The notes under the pieces were generated by a model that had not been told where the DNA came from, did no database searches, and saw nothing but the letters and a program-made list of their open reading frames with translations. The translations under genes were made by a program, and so were the position numbers. This document shows, piece after piece, positions 1 to 8,132 of a DNA stretch of 64,000 nt; the stretch's first letter is position 1; every line of letters begins with the position of its first letter. Source of the DNA: Ignavibacteria bacterium (GTDB lineage Bacteria; Bacteroidota; Ignavibacteria; Tepidaquicellales; OLB5). The DNA is taken from contig JAUQWS010000023.1 of NCBI GenBank assembly GCA_030835025.1, positions 86,458 through 150,457 of the forward strand, given 5' to 3'.

Positions 1-755
1 CTGTGCTTAAACAACAAACATCTGTGCTGACTTCAAGAATTAGTCACCCTGTAGATTTTAATGATGATGTCGGAGTACAATTAGAGCTTTCTATTGTACC
101 CGACAACAGAATTTCATTCCTGCTAAATGCCTCCCTATCATCAAAACACTTCAGTTTTTATGATGCAGATACATCATCAAAAATACACTTCGTGTCAACT
201 GAGAGAACAACTGATTTCTTACCTTCATTTTCCGAAGGTTACTCACCCAATATTGAACTCAGTGCAGAAACTGAGTATGAAATTTCAGAAAATCTGAATT
301 CGAAACTTGGGATTTTTTATCAGCGTAAGATCAATTACAACTATTTTTTCAATGAATTATCAGAGCGCATACACTATTTAACAATTCCTGCTGACGTAAG
401 GTATAATCTTTCGCGATTGATTTCGGCAAGGATTCATTCTGAAGTTCAGCATACCAGGACATCTTATGGAACAAGAATATCCAGCAGTTTCTTAAATTAT
501 TATTTTTCAGTCGGCATTAACAGATCGCCCGATTTTTCGATAAACATAAACTCTGAATTCACTACCAACAATTCCGAGCCAACCGGTAAAAAAACATGGG
601 TAGAAGCGGAAATAAGCTGGAAACTCACTGCAACTAACATTGTAGTATTGGCCTACGGCTCAGAGCGCGGCGGATTAAGATGCAGTGGCGGAACCTGCAA
701 ATACATCAATCCATTTAATGGCTTACGAATAAGTATTCAAAGTATTTTTGATTGA
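1..755 (+). CDS. Outer-membrane beta-barrel protein, C-terminal part (5' end outside window)
   Basis: The reading frame is open at the left edge, so only the last ~250 residues are seen; the GTG at base 3 is probably not the true start. The protein alternates polar and hydrophobic residues with many aromatic strand ends, as in outer-membrane barrels. It ends with a two-cysteine segment (RGGLRCSGGTCKY, then a final strand RISIQSIFD). From memory, that tail resembles Bacteroidota outer-membrane proteins annotated DUF6029, but I cannot test this. Its stop overlaps the TTG start of the next gene (TTGA), so the two are probably translated together. The barrel assignment is fairly safe; the family is not. 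Confidence 0.6.
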   Translation, partial: VLKQQTSVLTSRISHPVDFNDDVGVQLELSIVPDNRISFLLNASLSSKHFSFYDADTSSKIHFVSTERTTDFLPSFSEGYSPNIELSAETEYEISENLNSKLGIFYQRKINYNYFFNELSERIHYLTIPADVRYNLSRLISARIHSEVQHTRTSYGTRISSSFLNYYFSVGINRSPDFSININSEFTTNNSEPTGKKTWVEAEISWKLTATNIVVLAYGSERGGLRCSGGTCKYINPFNGLRISIQSIFD

Positions 756-1537
756 ACAAATCAGTTATCAATATTATCAGTATCGGGGTATTGTTCCTTG
801 TTACTTCGTGTGAAGATAACCTGAAATCTCCCTTTGTGAACCCGGATATCTCTTCAAACAAAAAAGCATTACTTGAAGTATTCACCAGTATTACATGCCT
901 GAATTGCATTCAGGCTAACATCTACTGCGATAATATTACCTCTCTTAAAGGTATGACAATCAATGATACTAATGTTCTGATCATCAATTACCATCCTTCA
1001 TTCTTTCCAACAGATCCTTTCTATCAGTTCAATAAAGAGCTTAACATAGAAAGACAGCAATATTACGATATTTCATTTATTCCTTCCGGCTTTTGTGATG
1101 GCAATTCATTACCACCTCCTTTTTCGGCATCAGAATGGACTAACCAAATCAATGGAGATCTTGCTAAATACAACGAAGCCGTAATATTTTTGGAAAACAC
1201 TCTTGATACAATCAGCAGATCGGGCTCAATAAAGATAATAACAGAACAAAGGGAACCTGTTGAAAATGGTGATTTGAAATTGTTCCTGATCATTACAGAA
1301 AATAACATATACTATAATGCACCCGCGGGTAATAAATACTACAATAATATCGCAAGAGAAATGATCAACCAAACCGAGGGTGAACCTATTGTGTTAACCC
1401 CTGGTCAGACTACGACAATCATAAAAAATTATACTGTAAGGTCTGGGATTGAAATACTAAATTCTACTATCATAGCATTTATTCAGGTCTATAACACAAA
1501 AAAAATTATTGCCGTTGAGAAATTAGCCCTATACTAG
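752..1537 (+). CDS. Omp28-like lipoprotein with CxxC motif
   Basis: A 261-residue lipoprotein. Residues 1-19 form a signal peptide ending in VTSC, which makes Cys20 the likely lipidated residue. Just after it, LEVFTSITCLNC (Cys49 and Cys52) matches the thioredoxin-like start of Omp28-related outer-membrane proteins. The rest looks like a beta-rich domain. The TTG start shares four bases with the upstream stop, so expression is coupled to the barrel gene and the two may act together at the outer membrane. The substrate is unknown. The CxxC could be redox active or structural. The gene converges on the arsenate reductase gene across 16 bp. Confidence 0.7.
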   Translation: MNKSVINIISIGVLFLVTSCEDNLKSPFVNPDISSNKKALLEVFTSITCLNCIQANIYCDNITSLKGMTINDTNVLIINYHPSFFPTDPFYQFNKELNIERQQYYDISFIPSGFCDGNSLPPPFSASEWTNQINGDLAKYNEAVIFLENTLDTISRSGSIKIITEQREPVENGDLKLFLIITENNIYYNAPAGNKYYNNIAREMINQTEGEPIVLTPGQTTTIIKNYTVRSGIEILNSTIIAFIQVYNTKKIIAVEKLALY

Positions 1538-1553
1538 ATAATCAGGCATTTTT

Positions 1554-1988
1554 TCATGTTTCTATAAGAGAGCTTACCCAATCATCAATCTTCACTTTTA
1601 TTTCATCTCTTACTTCAATTGTTTTCTTCAACTTTTCCTCATCGCTTCCTTCAAACGAAGAAGGATCCGGGAAGCTCCAGTGAAGTGTATTCTTAACCCC
1701 AGGAAATATCGGGCAGCGCTCTGCGTTTGCTTCATCGCATACGGTAACAACATAGCTGTAAAACCTGCCTTCCTTGAAATAATCAAATACTCTTTTGGTT
1801 TTATTACCGGAAATATCTATACCCATTTCTGCCATTGCTTCAACTGCAAATGGATTCAGATTTCCCTGTTCAAATCCGGCGCTTTCAGCATAAAATCTGT
1901 CACCATGATAATGATTCATAATTGCTTCTGCCATCTGGCTCCTTGCACTGTTGTGAATACAAACAAATAATGCTCTTAGCTTTGACAT
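1554..1988 (-). CDS. arsC: Arsenate reductase, thioredoxin-coupled (low-molecular-weight phosphatase fold)
   Basis: A 144-residue cytoplasmic enzyme expected to reduce arsenate to arsenite. The N-terminus carries the CX5R anion loop (Cys10-IHNSA-Arg16). Two further cysteines (Cys84 and Cys92, in VTVCDEANAERCP) sit where the thioredoxin-dependent ArsC family uses a cysteine relay. A DP motif (Asp108) supplies the usual acid. Length is normal. No arsR, arsB or acr3 gene is next to it, so it is an isolated ars gene here. A plain tyrosine phosphatase role is less likely because the three-cysteine pattern is intact. Confidence 0.9.
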   Translation of the reverse strand: MSKLRALFVCIHNSARSQMAEAIMNHYHGDRFYAESAGFEQGNLNPFAVEAMAEMGIDISGNKTKRVFDYFKEGRFYSYVVTVCDEANAERCPIFPGVKNTLHWSFPDPSSFEGSDEEKLKKTIEVRDEIKVKIDDWVSSLIET

Positions 1989-2181
1989 TTTTTATTCTTA
2001 AATATTCTATTATTCCTCTATCAAAGTCGTTTTGCCGCCATGAATCTGAACACCAAACTTAACCACTTTACCGATTCTTAAAATTAATCTCTGCCTGTTA
2101 AAATAAGGTTAAGAAAATGATTGGAAACCGTTAATTATTAATTAAGAGAATGTTACGTCTAGTATAAATTGCTTCAAAATC

Positions 2182-3099
2182 TCATTTCTTTTTATTCGCT
2201 TTAAGAGAACTGTACTTCCTCACATAAAGCGGTGTCGTTCCGCAGCACCCGCCAATTAATCTCACTCCAATTGATTTCCACTTCTTCGCATAGTTCAGGT
2301 ATTCATCCGGACTGACTGTCTTCCTCATCGGGTCACCATCTTTGAAATTCGGGTCACCAATATTAGCGTATGCACCCGCAGGAATATCTGTCAGTACTTT
2401 AATATGCTCAATAACATGCTCAACAAGTGAAGGATGAATGCAGTTTACGGAAACAACTGCAGGCGAAAATTTATTGATGATAGAAAGTGCCTCGCTGATA
2501 GGTTCCCCGGAGAACAACTCCTTTTCATTTCTTGGAGTGATGCTGATAACATAATCCAGATCAAACTTATGAAGCTGATTAAGGACTGCAGATATTTCGC
2601 GGATATTGGTTAGAGTTTCTGCGATCAGCATATCACAGCCTGCATTCACAAGGTTTTGAATGTGTTCATTATGTTCAGTGCAGAGTACATCAGTATCCGG
2701 AGTAAGCTCGGGCTTATAGCTGTCTTCAAGCGGCGCAATGCATCCTGCAACAAGAACTTCACCCTCTTCGGAGGCTATCATTACTGCATCTTTTGCAAGC
2801 TCCACTGCATCAGTTGTGAAATGTCTGGCTGTTTCGTCAAATCCTTTTTCGCTGTAATGATATCCTGCTTTCTCAAATGTCCTCTTCTGCGTGCGGAAAG
2901 TATTCGCAGTAATTACATCAGCTCCGGTATCGATGTTATCTATATGAATATGCCTGACAACATCAGGCCTTTCGATAAGTGCCCTTGCGCTCCACAGCGG
3001 AAGCGAGATATCGCATCCCCTTGACTGCAGCTCGGTTCCCATTGCACTATCAAGGATTATCGTCCTTCCCGTATCCAGAAGTTCTCTTAATTTACCCAT
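2182..3099 (-). CDS. Homocysteine S-methyltransferase family protein
   Basis: A 305-residue cytoplasmic (beta/alpha)8 enzyme of the MmuM/BHMT/MetH N-domain family, which moves a methyl group to homocysteine to make methionine. It starts with the family motif ILDSAMGTEL (residues 15-24). Its three zinc-binding cysteines are visible: Cys220 in VNCIHP and Cys285/Cys286 in IGGCCGT. The methyl donor cannot be read from sequence; S-methylmethionine or SAM is typical for proteins of this length. It is the last gene of a leftward run after two purine nucleoside phosphorylase genes, a context that suggests handling of SAM breakdown products (inference). Confidence 0.88.
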   Translation of the reverse strand: MGKLRELLDTGRTIILDSAMGTELQSRGCDISLPLWSARALIERPDVVRHIHIDNIDTGADVITANTFRTQKRTFEKAGYHYSEKGFDETARHFTTDAVELAKDAVMIASEEGEVLVAGCIAPLEDSYKPELTPDTDVLCTEHNEHIQNLVNAGCDMLIAETLTNIREISAVLNQLHKFDLDYVISITPRNEKELFSGEPISEALSIINKFSPAVVSVNCIHPSLVEHVIEHIKVLTDIPAGAYANIGDPNFKDGDPMRKTVSPDEYLNYAKKWKSIGVRLIGGCCGTTPLYVRKYSSLKANKKK

Positions 3100-3147
3100 G
3101 ACATTATCTTGATTTCAGGATGCAATCTATTGACCATAACTTTACAA

Positions 3148-3978
3148 CTATCTAATCATTGAAATCAAATCTTCAAGAACAGCGGCAAATGCTTTTTCGG
3201 CTTTCAGCCTGTTCTTCAACTGATCTTCTTTCGAAATTTCAACAAGCCTGTCTGCAACCAGTTCTCTTGAGATCATTCCGAAAGCCGCGCAGTCAATTTT
3301 AGCGTGTACTGCTGCAATATTTTCCGGAACAAGGGAATACCCAAGTACGTCTGAACCGGTTTCCCTGTAAAACCTGCATTCTGCCTCAGTCTCTGTCTCG
3401 GGTCCGGTAACACCAATATAGACTGAAGGAAAGTACCTGAACTTTTTCTCCCTAAGGTAATTTTCTATATCACCAAACCACTTTGCATCGTATGGATCGC
3501 TCATATCGGGGAACCTAGTACCCAGAGTATCATCATTTTCGCCGATAAGCGGATTATCACCCATAAAATTGATATGATCATAAATTGCCGCTACTCCGCC
3601 AACTTCAAATCTCGGATTCAAGTGCCCTACTTCGTCAATGATCATAATGCGTTTTATACCCAGCTCTTTTAAAACATATATAGGGTGAGCCACATCCCGC
3701 ATCCTAAACCCGCCAAAGAAATTAATATGACCGTTAAGTATGATGAACTTCTTCTCAGCCTTTTTCGATTCTGCAAATATCAACTCACCTTCAGCATCAA
3801 CAGCACCATCAAACTTAGGCGGGATCTCAGAATATTTTATCTTCTTAACGTGATCGAAGCTCTTGAGAAATGAAGGATTACGGTAGGTTATCAAAGCAAA
3901 GCTCTGTTTAACACTAAATGGAGACTGTGCTTTTATGTAAGCAGCTGATTCGAGTATTCTTCGTTTTTGTTCTGTCAT
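3148..3978 (-). CDS. Divergent purine nucleoside phosphorylase paralog
   Basis: 276 residues of the PNP/MTAP fold. It keeps several PNP landmarks: GHINFFGGF (83-91), a degenerate EVGHLNP (116-122), the loop NPLIGENDDTLGTRFPDMS (142-160), GPETETEAE (192-200) and GYSLVPE (213-219). It lacks the N-terminal phosphate-binding GxGLG loop, where residues 32-40 read YRNPSFLKS. The usual Met of GMSTVPE is Tyr, and the purine-recognising Asn region is replaced by FGMISRE. It lies 27 bp downstream of the punA-like gene. It may be a catalytically altered paralog, act on another nucleoside, or partner with the neighbouring enzyme. Family membership is firm; activity is uncertain. Confidence 0.78.
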   Translation of the reverse strand: MTEQKRRILESAAYIKAQSPFSVKQSFALITYRNPSFLKSFDHVKKIKYSEIPPKFDGAVDAEGELIFAESKKAEKKFIILNGHINFFGGFRMRDVAHPIYVLKELGIKRIMIIDEVGHLNPRFEVGGVAAIYDHINFMGDNPLIGENDDTLGTRFPDMSDPYDAKWFGDIENYLREKKFRYFPSVYIGVTGPETETEAECRFYRETGSDVLGYSLVPENIAAVHAKIDCAAFGMISRELVADRLVEISKEDQLKNRLKAEKAFAAVLEDLISMIR

Positions 3979-4005
3979 AATTACTTCGTTTCCCTCAGAT
4001 TACGT

Positions 4006-4827
4006 TTAAACAGGCAGATTCTCGATCACTTTTTCAGTAAGCAACGTAAGCTTGGGTTCGGCTATTGATGCGGATTCGAGAATTTCAGAAAGCACAGCGG
4101 GTTTCAGATTATCAGGGAATCCCATATCGGTCACAATAGAGAGCCCAAGAGTCTTAATGCCTAAATTCGAAGCCAGAGTTGCCTCAGGTATAGTTGACAT
4201 ACCGACAACATCAGCTCTGAACTTCCTTACCATTCTGTATTCAGACCTTGTTTCAAGCGCGGGTCCGTGCAGTGATAGATACACACCCTTTCTTAATCTA
4301 ATGCCGTTATTCAATGCAGCTTTTTCTGCAATTGAAATGAGGCCTCTGTCATAGATACACCGGTTTGATGAGGCTCTTTGAAAACTCTTGAGCGGTGTAT
4401 CAAAATGGAAATTCATATGGTCACGCATTATCATAAGGTCAGCTTTCTTGTAAACGGGATTCAATCCCCCGCAGGCATTTGATACAAGCAGGTATTTTAT
4501 GCCGAGCCTTTTCATCACTCTAACGGGATATGTAACTTCTTCATGCGAATAATTCTCGTAATAGTGAAACCTGCCCTGCATGATGACTGCATTTCTGCCG
4601 GAGATCCTTCCGAGTATCAGGCTGCCGTGGTGTGACTCAACCGTTGAAACCGGGAAGTAAGGGATATCTTTGTAATCGAATCTGAATTTCTCATCTATAT
4701 CCTTTACCAGTCCGCCGAGACCTGTGCCCAGGATAATTCCTATTTCCGCTTCAAATCCGCCTGAGCTTTTTGTTACAAAATCAAAAGACTTCTGTACATG
4801 ATCATCTGTGCGGATTACCGTTCTCAA
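4006..4827 (-). CDS. punA: Purine nucleoside phosphorylase (trimeric class)
   Basis: 273-residue cytoplasmic enzyme splitting purine nucleosides with phosphate into base and pentose-1-phosphate. Motifs: phosphate loop GTGLGG (34-39), ESHHG with a conserved His, GRFHYYENY (85-93), NACGGLNP (117-124), GPALET (Glu192) and GMSTIPE. Two features are unusual. The segment NPLxGxND...RFPxMSxxYD found in most PNPs is missing. The purine-recognition residue that is Asn in 6-oxopurine PNPs (human Asn243) is Asp234 in IVTDMG, as in methylthioadenosine phosphorylases. It may therefore accept adenine nucleosides or MTA (inference). It follows divIVA by 15 bp and precedes a PNP paralog. Confidence 0.88.
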   Translation of the reverse strand: MRTVIRTDDHVQKSFDFVTKSSGGFEAEIGIILGTGLGGLVKDIDEKFRFDYKDIPYFPVSTVESHHGSLILGRISGRNAVIMQGRFHYYENYSHEEVTYPVRVMKRLGIKYLLVSNACGGLNPVYKKADLMIMRDHMNFHFDTPLKSFQRASSNRCIYDRGLISIAEKAALNNGIRLRKGVYLSLHGPALETRSEYRMVRKFRADVVGMSTIPEATLASNLGIKTLGLSIVTDMGFPDNLKPAVLSEILESASIAEPKLTLLTEKVIENLPV

Positions 4828-4842
4828 TTTTCTGCGGGTATA

Positions 4843-5499
4843 TTACTGGTTCTGCTCGTCCATTCCGAAATTGTAGCCGGTAAGCTCAGAGCCTTCAGAC
4901 GGATCCTTTTCCTTTTCCAAAGCATTGAATGAGCTGCCGAAATCCATTCCGAATGAGCCTGATTCGGTCCGTTCTTCACTCTTTACGCTTTCAAGCTTGC
5001 TAAGGTTATTTTCCAGCTTAAATATCTTCCTGTTGCGCTGGTATTCTTCAATGGAATTCAGCTTCTCAGCCAGGTAATTCTTAATGTCATCAATGATGCT
5101 CTCATTGCGCTGCTTCAAGTCCTCAAGCTCCTGCTTAAGGTTAAGGAATTCCTCCTGCGCCTGAAGCCTTGTTTTGCTTGAAAGAATTTCAGCTTCCTTA
5201 ATGATGAGCTCAGCCCGCTTCTTTGCGTTTTCAACTACCTCTTCAGCCATATCCTGAGATTTAACTATCGCCTTCTGGAAAGTTTTTTCATTTTCCCTGT
5301 AAACCTGGATCTCGCTTGCCAGTTCATCTTTTTCGGCAGCCAGTTTTTCGATCTGCTCTTTCTGGAAATCGATTTCCCTGATGAGGTTCTCAACCGTATT
5401 GCCGACTGTATCCAGGTAAGCTTCTACTTCTCCCGGATCGAAACCGCGCATCGACCTTTTGAACTCCTGTTTTTTGATATCTATTGCTGATAGTCTCAT
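4843..5499 (-). CDS. divIVA: DivIVA-domain coiled-coil protein
   Basis: 218 residues. The first ~60 (MRLSAIDIKKQEFKRSMRGF, then DPGEVEAYLD) match the DivIVA N-terminal membrane-curvature-binding domain. Residues ~35-165 are almost unbroken coiled coil (rich in E, K, Q and L), followed by a disordered acidic tail containing two similar segments, SFGMDFGSS and YNFGMDEQ. DivIVA proteins recruit cell-division and polar-growth factors to curved membrane. The start is an ATG 55 bp after yggS. A yggS-divIVA pairing is familiar from division clusters of Gram-positive bacteria; here it lies in a run with purine phosphorylase genes and no division genes. Confidence 0.85.
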   Translation of the reverse strand: MRLSAIDIKKQEFKRSMRGFDPGEVEAYLDTVGNTVENLIREIDFQKEQIEKLAAEKDELASEIQVYRENEKTFQKAIVKSQDMAEEVVENAKKRAELIIKEAEILSSKTRLQAQEEFLNLKQELEDLKQRNESIIDDIKNYLAEKLNSIEEYQRNRKIFKLENNLSKLESVKSEERTESGSFGMDFGSSFNALEKEKDPSEGSELTGYNFGMDEQNQ

Positions 5500-5554
5500 T
5501 TTATTTCCCTGTTTAATGCTGCTTTATACTTTTTGTAGATCTTTAATATCTTGC

Positions 5555-6271
5555 TTACTTTCTTTCTCCGAAAATCGCTGAACCGATTCTCAGCATGTTT
5601 GAACCTTCTTCAATTGCAATATCGTAATCGGATGTCATTCCCATAGAAAGGTACTTCATATCAACGCGTTCAATATTCAAAGAACCAATTTCATCGTACA
5701 GCTCTTTCAAAGCTCTGAAATTCCCGCGAACAACATTTCTTTCATTTTCGTCCTTCGGGTTTTCCATTATCCTGCCTATTGTCATCAGTCCCCGTAGCTT
5801 AATGTTCTCAAATGCAGATACTTCTTTGACCAGTTTCAGAACATGTTTTGGCTCGCACCCGGACTTCTGGTCTTCACCGGAAGTATTCACCTGTATCAAA
5901 CACTTAACAACTTTCCCGGCTTTTGATGCTTCCTGCTGGATCTTCTGTGCAAGCTTCAGGCTGTCAAGCGAGTGGACCAGAAACACAAACGGTACTACAA
6001 ACTTAACTTTATTTGTCTGAAGATGCCCTATCAGATGCCAGTGGATTATCCTGTCCCTGAATCCGGCTTCCTTTTCAAGCATTTCCTGCACACGGTTCTC
6101 GCCGAAATCAAGCTGGTTGTAATCCAGCGCCGAAGCTACTGCATCTGCGGGAAACGTCTTGCTGACAGCAATGATGTAAATCTCTTTCGGGTCACGCCCG
6201 CACACCTCACAAACTCTTTTGATCTTCTGTCTAAGCCTGATCAGGTTTTCTTCAATATAATCAAATTGCAT
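5555..6271 (-). CDS. yggS: YggS-family PLP-binding homeostasis protein
   Basis: 238-residue cytoplasmic protein with the alanine-racemase-like barrel of the PLPBP/YggS family, which binds pyridoxal 5'-phosphate and balances vitamin B6 and amino-acid pools without known catalysis. The PLP lysine is Lys38 in IIAVSKTFP. Other family motifs are DFGENRVQE, HWHLIGHLQTNK, the glycine-bearing GLMTIG and the phosphate-binding end SMGMTSDYDIAIEEGSN...RIGSAIFG. Length is typical. A purine-rich GGGGAA lies just before the ATG. It is the first gene of the leftward run ending with the methyltransferase. Confidence 0.92.
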   Translation of the reverse strand: MQFDYIEENLIRLRQKIKRVCEVCGRDPKEIYIIAVSKTFPADAVASALDYNQLDFGENRVQEMLEKEAGFRDRIIHWHLIGHLQTNKVKFVVPFVFLVHSLDSLKLAQKIQQEASKAGKVVKCLIQVNTSGEDQKSGCEPKHVLKLVKEVSAFENIKLRGLMTIGRIMENPKDENERNVVRGNFRALKELYDEIGSLNIERVDMKYLSMGMTSDYDIAIEEGSNMLRIGSAIFGERK

Positions 6272-6466
6272 TCACATTCCCCGGCATGGTAAAATACAGC
6301 TTACACGTAAAAATATCATTTACTTAGGGAATATTCAAGATAATAAGCGCTTATTGAGAAATTCAAAGTAGCCATACCCCGCCGATCCAATAGGCATTCA
6401 CTTGTTGGATTAATCACCAACAACATACGAACTCCAAAGTATTCTCCATGAACTCCAAGAGAGTCT

Positions 6467-6666
6467 GTACGCACCGTACTTTGGTCAAAATCCCGAGTAC
6501 GCAGCGTACAAAGAAGAGTGCCGTGCTGTAAAAACAGATAGTTTACCTGCGTACGTAGCGTACTGGCACATTTTTTTCCCTTTGGGCTATCCTTTTATTG
6601 ATTACGGTGCAGAAACGAAACATTTCATTTTCAAAGCGGCACAAATGACCGCTGTACGCAGCGTAC
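6467..6666. repeat. Four dispersed 13-bp palindromes, consensus GTACGCAGCGTAC
   Basis: Copies lie at 6467-6479 (GTACGCACCGTAC), 6497-6509 (GTACGCAGCGTAC), 6551-6563 (GTACGTAGCGTAC) and 6654-6666 (GTACGCAGCGTAC). A half-site GTGCGTAC is at 6680-6687. Spacing is irregular (30, 54 and 103 bp between starts), unlike a CRISPR array. The outer GTAC arms are kept in all copies while the middle varies, as expected if dyad symmetry is what matters. Confidence 0.75.
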
Positions 6667-6967
6667 TGACTCCCCCAAAGTGCGTACAGGCTTTCATGTA
6701 TATGTTTTCCATAGAATTGAAAAGAACGTTTTTTTGAAATGAGTAAGAACAAATCAATGGTAAATCAGTAGATCAGTTGATTGGCTAACCGTTGCCGTTT
6801 ATATATGCTACAAGCATATATAATACAAATATAATATGTAATTCGCATTTGTCAAGAGCAGAGCAAGATATTTTATGATAAGTGTATGGTTTTGCAAATG
6901 GTAACTGCTCAATATAAAACAAAAGACTGCCACTAAGACACAAAGACACTAAGGAAAAATGCTTTAA

Positions 6968-6987
6968 CCCTGCCATTCATGGCAGGG
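6968..6987. repeat. Perfect 9-bp inverted repeat
   Basis: CCCTGCCAT and ATGGCAGGG are separated by two bases. There is no T-run after it, so it does not look like a terminator. It reads as a REP-type palindrome remnant. Confidence 0.5.
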
Positions 6988-7187
6988 AACAAGAGCATCG
7001 AAATATATGGGCTTTAGCCCTGATAATCATCTCAGAAATACAGTAACGAATTGCACGAAATGGTTTCCCCCAAATGGTTGGTTATAAACGGACCCGCAAG
7101 GTTCATCTTAAACATGAAAAGAAACGGAATTTTTTGATGAGTTATTCAGAGCGATTGATGAAGTAGCGCGTGTTGTTGGCTGTATTT

Positions 7188-7211
7188 GTTGTTGGTGATA
7201 ACACCAACAAC
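7188..7211. repeat. Hairpin repeat GTTGTTGGTG-ATAA-CACCAACAAC, copy 1
   Basis: Perfect 10-bp arms with an ATAA loop, followed by GGGGG and A/T-rich sequence. A second copy with two changed bases lies at 8109-8132, on the other side of the VOC gene. A degenerate copy may be present near 6403-6425. Confidence 0.7.
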
Positions 7212-7357
7212 GGGGGAAAAATCTTTTTACTATCCGCAAATTAAGTGTATGTTGTTGGTTGAGCATCGACTTCGCCCGGCATAATCCCCAACCACGCGGA
7301 AGCAATCTTTGGTATAACTCTTCGCACATTTGCGTTTTCGCTGTAAAAATATGGCTT

Positions 7358-7762
7358 TCAATCCGCGACAAGCTCAACTTTGATCCTGTCGGGGTCTTCA
7401 AAGAACAAGGCGTAATAGTCTTTTCCGCCAGCATATGGATGACGGTCTTCATAAAGTATGTTAATGTTTTTAGCCTTCAGCTCGTTATATATTTCATCTA
7501 TCTGCTCCTTTGATTCCGCATGGAATGCGAGATGATTCAATCCTGCGCGGCAGCGGTGATAAGCTACATCTTTGTATTTATCCTCAGTCTGCACAAATAC
7601 AATGTAAGTATCGCCCAGCTCCCAGCTTTGACCGCATGACCATTCAGCGATTTTCTCATACCCGAGCTTTCCCAAAAACCAACTCCAAAACTCAGCCGAT
7701 CGCTTAAGATCGCTTACATAAATTTCAACATGGTGAAGCAATCCTGCCTTCTTATTCTTCAT
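7358..7762 (-). CDS. VOC-family (glyoxalase-like) protein
   Basis: 134 residues from the ATG at 7762; an upstream in-frame TTG would add 20 poorly conserved residues. It shows two beta-alpha-beta-beta-beta halves of the vicinal oxygen chelate fold. Candidate metal ligands are His11 (LHHVEIYV), His77 (GLNHLAFH) and Glu130 (IKVELVAD). The pattern AEFWSWFLGKLGYE is typical of the glyoxalase/bleomycin-resistance family. The substrate is unknown. It is a single gene surrounded by repeat-rich spacers, with hairpin repeats of one family on both sides. Confidence 0.82.
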   Translation of the reverse strand: MKNKKAGLLHHVEIYVSDLKRSAEFWSWFLGKLGYEKIAEWSCGQSWELGDTYIVFVQTEDKYKDVAYHRCRAGLNHLAFHAESKEQIDEIYNELKAKNINILYEDRHPYAGGKDYYALFFEDPDRIKVELVAD

Positions 7763-7905
7763 AATTAGTAAGTTATTTGAACCTGATTCAATATAATAAC
7801 TTAAGATATATTTTTTACTCAATAAAGTTGTTGTCCGCGCGGCGGAATCTCACCCCCTGACAACAGCCGGTCACCAAAAAAATATCCTGCTTTTGCTTAA
7901 GTAAG

Positions 7906-7926
7906 ATTCCGCAACAATTGCGGAAT
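7906..7926. repeat. 9-bp inverted repeat, REP-like
   Basis: ATTCCGCAA and TTGCGGAAT around a three-base loop, followed by GACA. This type of 'GATTCCG...CGGAATGACA' palindrome is a common dispersed intergenic element in many bacteria. There is no T-run, so it is not a clear terminator. Confidence 0.55.
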
Positions 7927-8108
7927 GACAGTTCAGGATGGTTTGAAAATGTAAAAATCTCTTATCTACTATGTAAACGACAAGAATAATCTACAAAAAT
8001 AAAGGTTTGCACATTAATTTTGTATAAATTATCAAATAACACATGATAACCAGAGAAATAAAAAATATATTTACAAGCAGATTTGACTGTTTATCTAACA
8101 CAGACCCC

Positions 8109-8132
8109 GTTGCAGGTGATAACACCAACAAC
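8109..8132. repeat. Hairpin repeat GTTGCAGGTG-ATAA-CACCAACAAC, copy 2
   Basis: Same loop and right arm as the copy at 7188-7211; the left arm differs at two positions, which weakens the stem. The two copies bracket the VOC gene. Confidence 0.65.

Larger units (their letters stand above)
6272..7357. other. 1.1-kb gene-poor, repeat-rich region
   Basis: No reading frame here looks like a real gene: the few short ones lack known motifs and run through palindromes. The region holds four 13-bp GTACGC-type palindromes (6467-6666), a perfect hairpin CCCTGCCAT-TC-ATGGCAGGG (6968-6987), a small GGGCT-TTA-GCCC-type palindrome (7009-7020), and a 10-bp-stem hairpin (7188-7211). Several loose copies of GTTGTTGG also occur. 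It looks like layered repeat debris between the yggS operon promoter and the VOC gene. Confidence 0.6.

Noticed and set aside
6467..6690. CRISPR-like array
   Set aside because: The 13-bp repeats are palindromic and irregularly spaced, spacers differ widely in length, and no cas gene is near.
6543..7452. Short minus-strand reading frames of 63-114 codons in the repeat-rich spacer
   Set aside because: They run through palindromes and repeats, have no recognisable motifs and no ribosome site; composition is unlike the neighbouring genes.
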